Shown: positions 7,978 to 16,284 of the stretch, piece after piece
How the letters are laid out: each line of letters begins with the position of its first letter
Position numbering within the stretch: position 1 is the first letter of the stretch
DNA from: CAYLRY01 sp964386535
GTDB lineage: Bacteria; Chloroflexota; Dehalococcoidia; Dehalococcoidales; UBA3254
Direction of reading: 5' to 3'
NCBI GenBank assembly: GCA_964386535.1
Contig: CAYLRY010000035.1
Span: forward strand, 1-32,812
DNA: 32,812 nt
Notes under the pieces: generated by a model
Told to the model about the DNA's origin: nothing
Databases searched by the model: none
What the model saw: the letters and a program-made list of their open reading frames with translations, nothing else
Position numbers and translations under genes: made by a program

Positions 7978-9324
7978 ATGATTATCAAGAACAAAGCTGA
8001 TTTGGCAACTAGCGAACAGCGGAGAAAGGCATTGGAAATCATAGAAGCCGGGATCCTGCGGGTGCTTCCAGACAACATAATACATCAATCGGTCTCATTT
8101 GATACGGCCCAAAAATATCTGATTATTAACAGGGTAGTATATCCGGTAAAAGGACGTCTGTTCGTGGTTGGGGGAGGAAAAGCGGCCGGTTTAATGGCTC
8201 AGACGCTGGAACGGATACTGGGTCCGGATGTAATTGAGGCCGGACTGATAATCGATAAGGCTAATCCAGATCAATTTAAGACGCGAAAGATCAAAATTGT
8301 ACAGGCCGGTCATCCTGTTCCTGACGTCCACGGAGTAAAAGCGGTTCAGGAGATATTAAAATTGAAGTTTAGATTCAATATCAAAGAGACGGATATAATC
8401 CTGTGTCTGATATCCGGCGGTGCTTCCTCACTGATGCCGTATCCTGTAGAAGGCATAACACTCAGTGATAAACAGCAAACAACTCGTTTACTGCTGGCCT
8501 GCGGAGCGGATATAAGGGAAATTAATACGGTGAGAAAACACCTTTCTATGATTAAGGGAGGAAGACTGGCGCAGCATTTTGCGCCTGCCAGGGTAATTTC
8601 CCTTGTACTCTCAGATGTTATCGGGAATGATCTCAGTGTGATAGCTTCAGGATTGACTTTTCCAGACTCAACCACTTTTTCACACGCTTATGCAGTGCTG
8701 CAAAATCACCGCATTCTGGACCAGATGCCACCGGCAGTAGTAGCAGTGATGGAAAAGGGATTAAAAGGTGAAATAGCTGAAACGCCTAAAACACTGGAAA
8801 ATGCTGACAACTATGTAATCGGGGATGTGAGATACGCTCTGAAGGCCATGGAGGTAAAAGCCGTTTCCCTGGGGCTGCGACCCCTGATAATAGCTGAAGA
8901 TCAGAGCGGAGATACTGAAGTAGCTGCCGGTCAAAGAGCCACGGAGATTCTAGAGGAAGTCAATGCAGGATACAACACCTTGCTTCTAGGAGGAGAAACA
9001 ACCCCCTGCTTGCCGGATTCTCCAGGTAAAGGAGGCAGAAACCAGCATTGGGCTGCTTTGACGCCGTTATTATTAAGAAGTTTTAAACGAGAATGGGTTT
9101 GCGCCTGTGTGGGCACAGACGGGTCCGATTTTATACCCGATGCAGCAGGGGCAATAGTAGACCATACTACTTTAGATACCTATAAATCCAGAGTGCCTGA
9201 CTATCTTTACAGGTTAAAAAATTTTGACAGTTATAACTTGCTGCAAAAAGCCGGCCGGTCCCTGATCATAACAGGTAACACTGGTACGAATGTGGGCGAT
9301 ATTATTGTTTACCTTATTGTCTGA
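7978..9324 (+). CDS. Glycerate 2-kinase (GckA/MOFRL family)
   Basis: A 448-residue kinase of the two-domain GckA/TtuD family, which phosphorylates glycerate to 2-phosphoglycerate using ATP and so feeds lower glycolysis. Family segments in order are VVGGGKAAGLMAQTLE (about 62-77), the glycine/serine loop SGGASSLMPYP (about 146-156), NTVRKHLSMIKGGRLA (about 182-197), LSDVIGNDLSVIASG, GGETT (about 341), and the C-terminal MOFRL-type GTDGSDFIPDAAGAIVD followed by TGNTGTNVGDI. The length is normal. The start at ATG 7978 has only a purine-rich GGGAAAG ribosome site. A TATAAT at 7938-7943 is a possible -10 box but lacks a clear -35. It is monocistronic: divergent from dnaX and convergent with the MATE gene. 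Confidence 0.93.
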   Translation: MIIKNKADLATSEQRRKALEIIEAGILRVLPDNIIHQSVSFDTAQKYLIINRVVYPVKGRLFVVGGGKAAGLMAQTLERILGPDVIEAGLIIDKANPDQFKTRKIKIVQAGHPVPDVHGVKAVQEILKLKFRFNIKETDIILCLISGGASSLMPYPVEGITLSDKQQTTRLLLACGADIREINTVRKHLSMIKGGRLAQHFAPARVISLVLSDVIGNDLSVIASGLTFPDSTTFSHAYAVLQNHRILDQMPPAVVAVMEKGLKGEIAETPKTLENADNYVIGDVRYALKAMEVKAVSLGLRPLIIAEDQSGDTEVAAGQRATEILEEVNAGYNTLLLGGETTPCLPDSPGKGGRNQHWAALTPLLLRSFKREWVCACVGTDGSDFIPDAAGAIVDHTTLDTYKSRVPDYLYRLKNFDSYNLLQKAGRSLIITGNTGTNVGDIIVYLIV

Positions 9325-9400
9325 TCAATTATCCCTTTGCGGAGAAGCCAGTTTCATTATTTTTTATCTCATAATTATTTATTATGAAAGAATTCTTCTA

Positions 9401-10786
9401 TCAGACTTTTTTCCGTTTCCAGCGGCCTGAGGAAAAGTAAAGAGGATAAATAATCGCCCGCATCATCTGGCCGATGACTATAGCCCAGCGAACACCATTG
9501 ACCCCCAGGTTGGTCATCTCAGGGAGTACGTAGGCTAGAGTGAGCTGGATACCCAGCATCGTAACAACGTTAGTCATGAGAGGAATCAGGGTATCACCGA
9601 CTCCATTCAGAAAAAGAGTGAGGACGATCACCACCCCCCAGACCATATAGCTGGCGATCTGTATCCTGAGAAAGGTAGCCGCGGTTTCAATCAGGGTGGG
9701 GTCAGTGGCGTTGAAAATCCGCAAGATAGATTCTATGAAGAACCAAACTATGACGGAGCAGACCAGAGTGATCCCACTGGCCATGGCGATGGCCAGCCAT
9801 CCGGTCCGGGCTGCTCGCTCCGGCTGACCGGCGCCCAGGTTTTGACCTCCCAATACACCTGCCGATACTCCCAGTCCGCCTGTCAGGCTTTGGATGAACT
9901 GGTCAATCCTGATGGCCAGGGAATGGGCTGCTACGGCCACAGCGCCAAAGGGTGCAATAAAGCGCACCAGCATTAATTCGGTAAAAGTTATCAGTACAAA
10001 GGTGGTGGACGAGGGAAGGCCAATTCTGACCGTGCGCCAGATCAGGTTGCCATCAAAACGAAAATTTCTAAGGGTCACCCTCAAACGAGTGCGTCCGGTG
10101 AAAAGAATCCAGAGGCCGGCGCAGGCGCCCACACCTTGCGTTATCACATTGCTTAAAGCCGCTCCTTTGACTTCAAGAGCGGGGAAAAAACCCCAGCCAA
10201 AGATGAGAGCCGGGCAAAGGGCTATTTGAATCAACCGGAAACCAAGGCTTATTTTGAGAGGGTTCCGTGAGTCTCCAGAGGCCTGCATAATACTCTGTGA
10301 GACCGAAAGTGCGCTCATGGTAATTATACCAGCGAATTGTATCCGCAGGTAAGCAGCCCCTTCTGCGACCACTTCCGGCGGCATTCCCAGAATAGTCATG
10401 ATGTTCTCTGCCAGGAAGATGCCCACCAGAGCCATTATGATTGAAAAAACCAGGCCGATGGCAAAAGCTTGCTGGGCAGCCCGGTTAGCGGTCTTTTCAT
10501 CTCTGGCTCCTACAAATCGGGCTATCATGGCGGTAGTACCGGTGTAAAAACCGGTGACCAATGCGTTCATTACCATGACAGCCAGGCCGGAAACCCCTAC
10601 GCCCGCGATAGCGGATGACCCCAGTTTGCCTACCCAGATCATATCCACAGCGGGCCCAATGGCATTAAGGGTGTTGCTGATTAGCATGGGCCAGGACAAT
10701 GACCAGAGATTGCCAACGATACTACCTCTGGTCCAATCACGCCTGGCGGCTGGAGTTTTGGGAGAACATGTATCCGGTTCTTTCAT
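9401..10786 (-). CDS. MATE family multidrug/Na+ efflux transporter
   Basis: A 461-residue inner-membrane antiporter of the MATE family (NorM/DinF-like), expected to export cationic or hydrophobic compounds in exchange for Na+ or H+. About twelve hydrophobic helices are arranged as two homologous halves. The first begins at SIVGNLWSLSWPMLISNTLNAIGPAVD (written here across the usual N-terminal motif), with VGKLGSSAIAGVGVS and QASGDSRNPLK. The second has VRFIAPFGAVAVAAHSLAIR and LGGQNLGAGQPERA. Length is typical. The ribosome site before ATG 10786 is weak, but no other start fits. It is preceded on the same strand by the nitroreductase gene with a 76-base gap, so the two may be co-transcribed. 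Substrate is unknown. Confidence 0.93.
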   Translation of the reverse strand: MKEPDTCSPKTPAARRDWTRGSIVGNLWSLSWPMLISNTLNAIGPAVDMIWVGKLGSSAIAGVGVSGLAVMVMNALVTGFYTGTTAMIARFVGARDEKTANRAAQQAFAIGLVFSIIMALVGIFLAENIMTILGMPPEVVAEGAAYLRIQFAGIITMSALSVSQSIMQASGDSRNPLKISLGFRLIQIALCPALIFGWGFFPALEVKGAALSNVITQGVGACAGLWILFTGRTRLRVTLRNFRFDGNLIWRTVRIGLPSSTTFVLITFTELMLVRFIAPFGAVAVAAHSLAIRIDQFIQSLTGGLGVSAGVLGGQNLGAGQPERAARTGWLAIAMASGITLVCSVIVWFFIESILRIFNATDPTLIETAATFLRIQIASYMVWGVVIVLTLFLNGVGDTLIPLMTNVVTMLGIQLTLAYVLPEMTNLGVNGVRWAIVIGQMMRAIIYPLYFSSGRWKRKKV

Positions 10787-10862
10787 TACACTTGCTCAGG
10801 AGAAATGGATTGCGAGGGGTTGTGGAGTATAACTTTATGAAAAAGAGTATCACTCTGTATAC

Positions 10863-11510
10863 TTAGAATCCGCACCATCTCACCACTTCACCGGCAGGAG
10901 CTCTGGCTGAACGGCGCTGGTTAGCCGGAGCACTCCAGTCAGGATAGCCGATGGCTATCCCCAGTACGATTATCAGTGAATCCGGAAGTTGCAGAACCCG
11001 GCGTAGTACATCAGGGAAGGCAACTGCCTGGGCCTGAGCAACAGTCCCTAATCCGTAGTTGGGAGACAACAACATAATGTTTTCCGCAATAAGACCACAA
11101 TCGAAGATAGCCCAGTCATTTACTCCTTTGCTTTGATAATAGTAAAAGCGGTCAGTGCAGATATAAATCACGCATGGCGCACCAAAGTTCCGGTAAACCA
11201 GCTCTCTGCCTTCCCTGGATTGGGGAGGAGGTACAGGCATGATCTGGCGGCGTTTTACATAATGCTCCGGGAACTGCTGGGGACGAGGGATCTCCATTGC
11301 CGGAATTGCTTCCTCTTTTTCCACAAATCCCTTCTGGATATCCGCTAATTTATCCCCTGCGGCTATAAAAAAATCCCAGGGTTGGGTATTACCCCAGGAT
11401 GGCGCCCATAAGGCACGGTCCATGATCTCCTGAAGCACCTCTCTGGAAACTGGATCCGGTTTAAAAGCCCGGACACTCATTCTTTTAGTAATTGAATCAA
11501 GGATATCCAT
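10863..11510 (-). CDS. Nitroreductase family FMN-dependent oxidoreductase
   Basis: A flavoprotein of the nitroreductase fold, about 215 residues, reducing nitro, quinone or related substrates with NAD(P)H. FMN-contact segments are visible: the N-terminal SITKRMSVRAFKPDPVS, WAPSWGNTQPWDFFIA, and the C-terminal NYGLGTVAQAQAVAFP, GIAIGYPDW and AGEVVRW. The frame is open to an upstream ATG at 11579, but I choose ATG 11510. It has a GAGGAG ribosome site six to seven bases away, and family homology starts at once (MDILDSITKRMSVR). The longer version would add a 23-residue hydrophobic leader with no ribosome site. Physiological substrate is unknown. Confidence 0.9.
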   Translation of the reverse strand: MDILDSITKRMSVRAFKPDPVSREVLQEIMDRALWAPSWGNTQPWDFFIAAGDKLADIQKGFVEKEEAIPAMEIPRPQQFPEHYVKRRQIMPVPPPQSREGRELVYRNFGAPCVIYICTDRFYYYQSKGVNDWAIFDCGLIAENIMLLSPNYGLGTVAQAQAVAFPDVLRRVLQLPDSLIIVLGIAIGYPDWSAPANQRRSARAPAGEVVRWCGF

Positions 11511-11582
11511 TTGATCTCCTCGAGTGAAGCTTAAGTGCAGAAAATAATTATACACCTGCGTAAAAAGACGGACAAGCACAAT

Positions 11583-11611
11583 TTTGAGTGTAATCCATAC
11601 TGTAGTATAAT
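11583..11611 (+). promoter_or_regulatory. Predicted promoter of the MBL-fold hydrolase gene
   Basis: TTGAGT (11584-11589), a 16-base spacer and a perfect TATAAT (11606-11611), about 36 bases upstream of the ATG at 11648. Pattern match only. Confidence 0.5.
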
Positions 11612-11647
11612 AAGGCCGGGTTGTTAAATAGCCTTTAAGATAGATTA

Positions 11648-12286
11648 ATGACTGATACTGTTATCATAAATCGCCTGGTTGTTGGATCATTATCGGCTAA
11701 TTGTTATATAGTTGGTTGTAAAGAAACCGGACAGGGATTGATAATTGACCCCGGCGGCGATGCTACTGATATTATCAAAGCCATCGACGAGTTACTACTG
11801 GAAATCAGGACCATTGTGCTGACACATGGACATTCTGATCATATTGCCGCATTGTATGAAATACAGAACTACACAGGCGCTAAAACGGCCATTCACATGG
11901 AAGATGCTAATTTTCTGCACGGCCATGGAAGTTACAGCATGATGTTCGGCATTTCTTATAGAACTCCCGCTCCTCCGGATAGGTTGCTTAAAGATGGAGA
12001 TTTGATAGAGACCGGCAGTTTGAACTTTAAGATTATTCATACACCGGGACACACCCCAGGGTGTATTTGCTTACAGATGGGTAACAAGGTATTTACCGGT
12101 GACACCCTTATGTATCGAGGCATAGGTACTACCCTCATGCCGGGAAGCAGCCGCCGTCAACTGATCGATAGCATCCACAGGCGATTAATGGTATTACCGG
12201 ATGATACCACACTATACCCTGGACACGGACGCCAGACCACAATCGGATCTGAACGCCGGAATAACCCATATATCAACCGGTATTAA
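11648..12286 (+). CDS. MBL-fold metallohydrolase (glyoxalase II-like)
   Basis: A 212-residue metallo-beta-lactamase-fold hydrolase. The di-metal site is complete: His60, His62, Asp64 and His65 (THGHSDH), His135 in HTPGHTPG, Asp152 in TGDTL, and His193 in PGHG. The overall pattern (NCYIVG near the N terminus, LIIDPGGD, LYPGHGRQTTIGSERRNNPY at the end) matches the short glyoxalase-II-like/YcbL group, which hydrolyses thioesters such as S-lactoylglutathione-type substrates or unknown ones. It lacks the extra C-terminal domain of true glyoxalase II. The start codon ATG 11648 has a poor ribosome site. Convergent with the cupin gene. Confidence 0.92.
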   Translation: MTDTVIINRLVVGSLSANCYIVGCKETGQGLIIDPGGDATDIIKAIDELLLEIRTIVLTHGHSDHIAALYEIQNYTGAKTAIHMEDANFLHGHGSYSMMFGISYRTPAPPDRLLKDGDLIETGSLNFKIIHTPGHTPGCICLQMGNKVFTGDTLMYRGIGTTLMPGSSRRQLIDSIHRRLMVLPDDTTLYPGHGRQTTIGSERRNNPYINRY

Positions 12287-12345
12287 CAGTAGTATACACT
12301 CATCCCCCGAGGCGGGACGGGCTCGTTGAAAAACCAGTACTTTTT

Positions 12346-12861
12346 CTAAGTCAACTCAGGGGATTTCTGGTACATGGCCTGGTTTCCTGCGGTAAAGTGC
12401 ACGAAAGGCCGGTCTACTCTCCTGCAAATCATAGGGCAATGCTTTACACCCCTGGGTACAAAGACCAGGCAGGTTTTTTCCAACAGGTATTTTTCATCAT
12501 CAATCCATAATTCCATTTCTCCCCCCAGGTCACGGGGGTTTTGCGGATCGGTGCCGATGAAGCCCAGTGTTTCATCGAAATCGTGAATATGGGGGCCGGG
12601 GCCTGACTCAGACGGTTGATGGTACCAGACAAAATCCATGTATGAAGACCCTTTGACCACTTCATCATCCATCCACAACAGGCGGGTCATCCTGGAGGCG
12701 CTTCCAGCCAAGATGCTGGCGGAAACGGCAGGCGGGACTACCTGCATAAGAGATAAATCAGAGGCTGTCGCCGGCACGGTGACCAGATTGGGCCCGATAC
12801 CCGGCATTGGACGCAAACGGGGCCCGGTGACGATATTTTTGGCGTATTTACGTTCTGTCAT
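12346..12861 (-). CDS. Cupin-fold protein, function unknown
   Basis: A 171-residue protein with a single cupin barrel. Metal ligands of the usual cupin pattern are seen at His91, His93, Glu97 and His141 (GPGPHIHDFDETLGFIG and VPRGVKHCPM). A conserved-looking GTDPQNPRDLGGEMELWI segment lies between the two cupin motifs. The N-terminal 60 residues are not recognised. The start at ATG 12861 is well supported by GAGGAG eight to nine bases upstream. No membrane segments or signal peptide. It could be a small-molecule-binding protein, an isomerase or a dioxygenase; sequence alone does not decide. Monocistronic; convergent with the MBL gene. Confidence 0.8.
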   Translation of the reverse strand: MTERKYAKNIVTGPRLRPMPGIGPNLVTVPATASDLSLMQVVPPAVSASILAGSASRMTRLLWMDDEVVKGSSYMDFVWYHQPSESGPGPHIHDFDETLGFIGTDPQNPRDLGGEMELWIDDEKYLLEKTCLVFVPRGVKHCPMICRRVDRPFVHFTAGNQAMYQKSPELT

Positions 12862-13257
12862 GCTTAATACTCCTCAAATCCTTTATGAATAAACAAGAAA
12901 TCTCTAAATACTGAAACCCTGCCTATAAACAAATTCAAACAACGGAATTGGCTAAAGCGCGAAAAGATCGAATGAGTATATTTTTAGAATTTTTTTCAGT
13001 TATTGTTCTGCGATTAATATATTAGTAACACCTTTTTAAAGTACAGCAAACAACGGAGAAATTACCCGGACTACCAAATAACCTGGCAGATGTATTAATA
13101 GCCTCATTAGTATATTATTTGGTTGAATATTGAGCGGAAAGCAAAGCATCAATAAAGATAATTGGACGTTCAACTTTTGATCCGGATGAACCGGAAATCC
13201 GAAACCCGTTAAACGGTATGCTATAAATATTTGAAAACTGAAACTTCTCCTGTTCTC
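12862..13257. other. Intergenic region, 396 bases, no clear gene
   Basis: AT-rich gap between two minus-strand genes. The right part lies downstream of the aldo/keto reductase stop and the left part upstream of the cupin gene. A weak promoter-like TTGTTT / TATTTA pair on the minus strand around 12885-12925 could serve the cupin gene. A 17-codon ATG frame near 12973 has no ribosome site. A short open stretch around 13140-13226 (reading SIKIIGRSTFDPDEPEIRN) has no start. Just beyond the reductase stop lies a small inverted repeat (CCGTTAAACGG, 13206-13216) without a T tract. No RNA gene seen. Confidence 0.6.
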
Positions 13258-14259
13258 CTAAACAAATCCGTATCCCCGGGCATAGAACATACTGGGGCGC
13301 GGCCTAAGGTCTTGCCAGACCTCATCGCAGGAAGCCAGTTCTTCCTTCGAAAGCTTTATATCAATGGCTCCCAGGTTCTCCTCCAGTTGTTTTACAGAAG
13401 AAGCGCCGCAAACCACAGAGGTTACCACCGGATTGTTCAACAACCAGGCCAGTGAGAATTGTGTCAGCTTATGTCCATGTTCTTCAGCAATTTGTTTGAG
13501 TCTGGCAATGGCTTCAAAATTGTTTGTTTTCCAGGTGCCGGGATAGGCCCTGGCGCCTGGTGGAGGCGGTTTGGTAGGGTCCATCTGACTGTACTTACCG
13601 GTCAGCATTCCGCCTGCCAGAGGCGCCCAGACGTTGACACCAACTCCCTCACTTTCGCACAGGTGCAGGAGTTCTATTTCACAATCACGGGCAATGAGGT
13701 TGTAGGACGTCTGGATGCAGTCAGGACGGGCCAGGTTGTTTTTGTCAGTTATCCATAAAGCTTTACATAATTGCCAGGCATAAAAATTAGACATACCGAT
13801 ATACAGAACCTTGCCCTGGCGTACCAGGTCATCAAAAGCTCTTAGGGTTTCCTCCAGGGGGGTGGCATAATCCGGGGCATGCGCATAATAAATATCGATA
13901 TAATCGGTTTGGAGCCGGTGCAGGCTTTCCTCCACACCGGTCATGATATGTTTTCGTGAAAGCCCCCGGTCATTAACTGTGGGACCGGTCTTTCCTTCCA
14001 GCTTGGTAGCCAGCACTACGGAATTACGCTTGCCTTTAAGAGCTTTGCCAACTACGATTTCAGAGGTGCCACGGTCAGGGATATCAAATCTCTCTTTGCC
14101 ATAAATATCGGCTGTATCAATGAAGTTCACCCCAGCGAAGAGAGCGGTATTTATAATATCAAGAGAGGTGGCTTCATTGACCTTACGGCCAAACTCTAGG
14201 CAACCCAGAGAAATAATAGAAACTTTAAGGCCGGTCCGTCCCAGGTTTTTATACTGCAT
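13258..14259 (-). CDS. Aldo/keto reductase
   Basis: A 333-residue NADPH-dependent TIM-barrel oxidoreductase of the aldo/keto reductase superfamily (Kv-beta/YajO-like branch). The catalytic tetrad is complete: Asp48 and Tyr53 (NFIDTADIYG), Lys86 (VLATKLEGK) and His127 (DIYYAHAPD). Cofactor-binding segments QTSYNLIARDCE and TSVVCGASSVKQLEENLGAI are present. The start at ATG 14259 follows an AGGAG ribosome site that occupies the 11-base gap after the alcohol dehydrogenase gene, so the two form an operon. Together they would interconvert alcohols and aldehydes or ketones; the substrate is not evident. Confidence 0.94.
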   Translation of the reverse strand: MQYKNLGRTGLKVSIISLGCLEFGRKVNEATSLDIINTALFAGVNFIDTADIYGKERFDIPDRGTSEIVVGKALKGKRNSVVLATKLEGKTGPTVNDRGLSRKHIMTGVEESLHRLQTDYIDIYYAHAPDYATPLEETLRAFDDLVRQGKVLYIGMSNFYAWQLCKALWITDKNNLARPDCIQTSYNLIARDCEIELLHLCESEGVGVNVWAPLAGGMLTGKYSQMDPTKPPPPGARAYPGTWKTNNFEAIARLKQIAEEHGHKLTQFSLAWLLNNPVVTSVVCGASSVKQLEENLGAIDIKLSKEELASCDEVWQDLRPRPSMFYARGYGFV

Positions 14260-14270
14260 ATAAAGCTCCT

Positions 14271-15407
14271 TTAGAAAATAATGATATTACGCAGGGCTTC
14301 TCCTCTTTCAGTTGACTCAATTGCTTCGTTTATCTTCTCCAGGGGATAACGTCCAGAAATCAACTCATCCAGCTTAAAACGCCCAATTTGGTACCAGGAG
14401 ACCAGGCGAGGGATATCCACCAGGGCGCGGGCTGACATTGCACCGCTGCCCATCAACATTCTCTGGCCGCCGATAAAGTCAGTAGGTTCGAAATCAGCCA
14501 GAGTATCTTCTCCGGAATGGCCGATAATGACCGTTACTCCACGAAAACCGGACATCATAAATCCCTGGCGCAGAGGGACTTTACCACCCACAGTGACAAA
14601 AACATAATCAGCCCCTCGCCCGGAGGTAATTTTATAGGCTGCCATTACAGGGTCACTTTCTTTTTTGACATTGATAGTATGCGTGGCGCCGAATTTTCTG
14701 GCTGCCTCCAATTTATTATCCAGTACATCTACAGCGATCACCGGATAAGCACCTGACAAAGCAGCCCCCTGAATGGCATTAAGCCCGACTCCTCCGGTGC
14801 CCATCACTACCACACTACTCATAGGTTTAACCTGGGCTGTATTGGTAACAGAGCAAAATCCGGTAATGACGCCGCAGGCCAGCAAACAGGCCCTGTCCAG
14901 CGGCATATCAGGAGGCATCTTGATCAGGCGGTTTTCTTTAACTACAGTATACTCCACAAAGCCGGCTACTCCACCACCAAGCTGGGTCAGACGTTGACCT
15001 CTGTTGTTGACGTATCGGCCGGGAGCGCTGATTCCTTTGAATTTAGTGCCAGGAGGACGCACTGGTCGTTTTTTCTCACAGGCGCCGGGGAATCCCAGAA
15101 TGCAATAGTAGCACTGCCCGCAGCCGGCAGGTTCCAGTGAAACTACTACAGGGTCGCCCGGCTTTACGGAAGTAACGCCTTCGCCGATCTCTTCTACGTA
15201 ACCGGCCACCTCGTGACCTCCTACAGCCGGGAGTTGCATGATCCCATGCTCACCACGTATGGAGTGGATATCGCTATGGCAGATGCCGGTAGCTGTTATA
15301 CGGACTTTAACTTCACCATTCTCGGGGGCGTCCATGGTAACTTCTTCAATGACCATGGGTTTACCTATCTCATAGAGGACAGCAGCTTTACATTTTGTTG
15401 AATTCAT
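14271..15407 (-). CDS. Zinc-dependent alcohol dehydrogenase (MDR family)
   Basis: A 378-residue medium-chain dehydrogenase of the class III/AdhD-like zinc type, oxidising alcohols or reducing aldehydes with NAD(H). Catalytic zinc ligands are Cys43 (GICHSD) and His65-Glu66 (GGHEVAG); the structural zinc is bound by Cys96, Cys99, Cys102 and Cys110. The Rossmann motif GTGGVGLNAI lies near residue 206, followed by an acidic residue (VIAVDVLDNK), which suggests NAD rather than NADP. ATG 15407 has a strong GGGAGG ribosome site. The 35-base inverted repeat at 15431-15465 sits directly upstream, where it could control transcription or translation. First gene of an adh-akr operon. Confidence 0.94.
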   Translation of the reverse strand: MNSTKCKAAVLYEIGKPMVIEEVTMDAPENGEVKVRITATGICHSDIHSIRGEHGIMQLPAVGGHEVAGYVEEIGEGVTSVKPGDPVVVSLEPAGCGQCYYCILGFPGACEKKRPVRPPGTKFKGISAPGRYVNNRGQRLTQLGGGVAGFVEYTVVKENRLIKMPPDMPLDRACLLACGVITGFCSVTNTAQVKPMSSVVVMGTGGVGLNAIQGAALSGAYPVIAVDVLDNKLEAARKFGATHTINVKKESDPVMAAYKITSGRGADYVFVTVGGKVPLRQGFMMSGFRGVTVIIGHSGEDTLADFEPTDFIGGQRMLMGSGAMSARALVDIPRLVSWYQIGRFKLDELISGRYPLEKINEAIESTERGEALRNIIIF

Positions 15408-15430
15408 TCATATCCTCCCTTATGATTTTT

Positions 15431-15465
15431 GAAATGATTTTCCCGGTTAACGGGAAAATCATTTC
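15431..15465. repeat. Perfect 15-bp inverted repeat in divergent intergenic region
   Basis: Arms 15431-15445 (GAAATGATTTTCCCG) and 15451-15465 are exact reverse complements around a five-base centre (GTTAA). It lies 24 bases upstream of the adh ATG and about 70 bases upstream of the divergent zinc-ribbon gene. No T run follows on either strand, so it is not a standard terminator. It could be an operator for a dimeric or tetrameric regulator, or an mRNA hairpin just ahead of the adh ribosome site. Confidence 0.85.
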
Positions 15466-15516
15466 AGTGATATAAATTATAACATATGCTAATTATTCCT
15501 GTTAACTCAGGAAAAA

Positions 15517-15537
15517 ATGCGATACAATACAGGGTAA
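15517..15537 (+). CDS. Possible six-codon leader ORF
   Basis: A tiny frame (MRYNTG-stop) starts at ATG 15517 behind a well-spaced AGG ribosome site (TCAGGAAAAA). Its TAA overlaps the ATG of the zinc-ribbon gene by one base (TAATG). That gene has only an AGGG three bases before its own ATG, which is too close to work well, so translation may re-initiate from this leader. The frame could also be chance. Confidence 0.3.
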   Translation: MRYNTG

Positions 15538-15860
15538 TGTGGCCATTTAAAAGAAAAGAAACAAAACGCAAACAATCAGGCAAGGGCCCTGTTTGTTCTT
15601 TTTGCGGCAGTACACAGACTATAACGGTGGCAGGCCCAGGTGAGGAAAGGCCTGGTATAAAAACCTGGAGAGGTCAGCGTTATTTGACCTGCCGCTGCTT
15701 GAACTGCGGCAGGGATTTTTATGCGGATGAACCTGCCGGAGGATTTTCTCGGGAAATATGGGATCATGATTCAATAATCGACGATGAAGAGACGTTACGA
15801 GCGGCTGAGGAAGAGCTGAAAAAACGTACTGATGACGACCGTGACCGGAGATGCCGGTGA
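15537..15860 (+). CDS. Small zinc-ribbon protein, hypothetical
   Basis: A 107-residue soluble protein of unknown function. A very basic N terminus (MWPFKRKETKRKQ) precedes a zinc ribbon with Cys20/Cys23 (CSFCG) and Cys54/Cys57 (CLNCG; Cys52 is also nearby). The C-terminal half is acidic with a charged helix (DEETLRAAEEELKKRTDDD). The frame extends to an ATG at 15486, which would add 17 residues (MLIIPVNSGKNAIQYRV). I prefer 15537 because the leader frame described at 15517 ends exactly there and the longer start lacks a ribosome site. The alternative is not excluded. It is divergent from adh across the inverted repeat. The fold suggests nucleic-acid or protein binding; no function is assigned. 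Confidence 0.7.
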   Translation: MWPFKRKETKRKQSGKGPVCSFCGSTQTITVAGPGEERPGIKTWRGQRYLTCRCLNCGRDFYADEPAGGFSREIWDHDSIIDDEETLRAAEEELKKRTDDDRDRRCR

Positions 15861-15926
15861 ATGGTTGTTAATAAACATGGAATATGATATCTTTTAATCA
15901 CAGAATAGGCGAAGGCGAGGCGTCCG

Positions 15927-16256
15927 ATGCAAATCAGAAAAACCTATAAAGAGATTAATCCAACGTTGTTATACGATGAGATAAAAGAATTTGTTTTAAA
16001 ACAAGGGGTCACACGGGATCAGGACAAATTGGAAACTTATTCTATACCGAGTGATTCTTCTAGCTTTATTTACCGGGGAACACTGACTTTCAAATCACAG
16101 GGCAAAGAAGCCCTCAGAGTTCATATTATTGGAACAGATAAGGCAGAAACCAAGCTTATGCTGGATTCTGTAGATGAACTGTTCCCGGCTGAAAAAATCG
16201 CTGAACTGGAAAGTGATTTAAGTTTTATGCTGGGGTCTTTTGAAAATAAGAAGTAA
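15927..16256 (+). CDS. Hypothetical protein, 109 residues
   Basis: I do not recognise this protein. It is soluble, with mixed alpha/beta character (LLYDEIKEFVLKQG, a helix; FIYRGTLTFKSQGKEALRVHIIGT, likely strands; then AETKLMLDSVDELFPAEKIAELESDLSFML, helical). There are no cysteines, membrane segments or signal peptide. The start at ATG 15927 is supported by GAGG six bases upstream. It lies 66 bases after the zinc-ribbon gene on the same strand and may be co-transcribed. Codon use is like that of its neighbours, and no other frame in this stretch looks coding, so I take it as real. Confidence 0.7.
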   Translation: MQIRKTYKEINPTLLYDEIKEFVLKQGVTRDQDKLETYSIPSDSSSFIYRGTLTFKSQGKEALRVHIIGTDKAETKLMLDSVDELFPAEKIAELESDLSFMLGSFENKK

Positions 16257-16284
16257 AAAGAATCCTGCGTTTAAGTGAGTGTTT

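Noticed and set aside
9369..9387. AT-only hairpin between glycerate kinase and MATE genes as terminator
   Set aside because: The seven-base stem is almost entirely A-T and has no clear U tract; too weak to call.
11511..11579. Hydrophobic 23-residue leader on the nitroreductase
   Set aside because: No ribosome site at 11579, nitroreductases are cytosolic, and homology starts at ATG 11510 behind GAGGAG.
12973..13026. 17-codon hydrophobic frame (MSIFLEFF...)
   Set aside because: No ribosome site, very AT-rich and short; likely chance.
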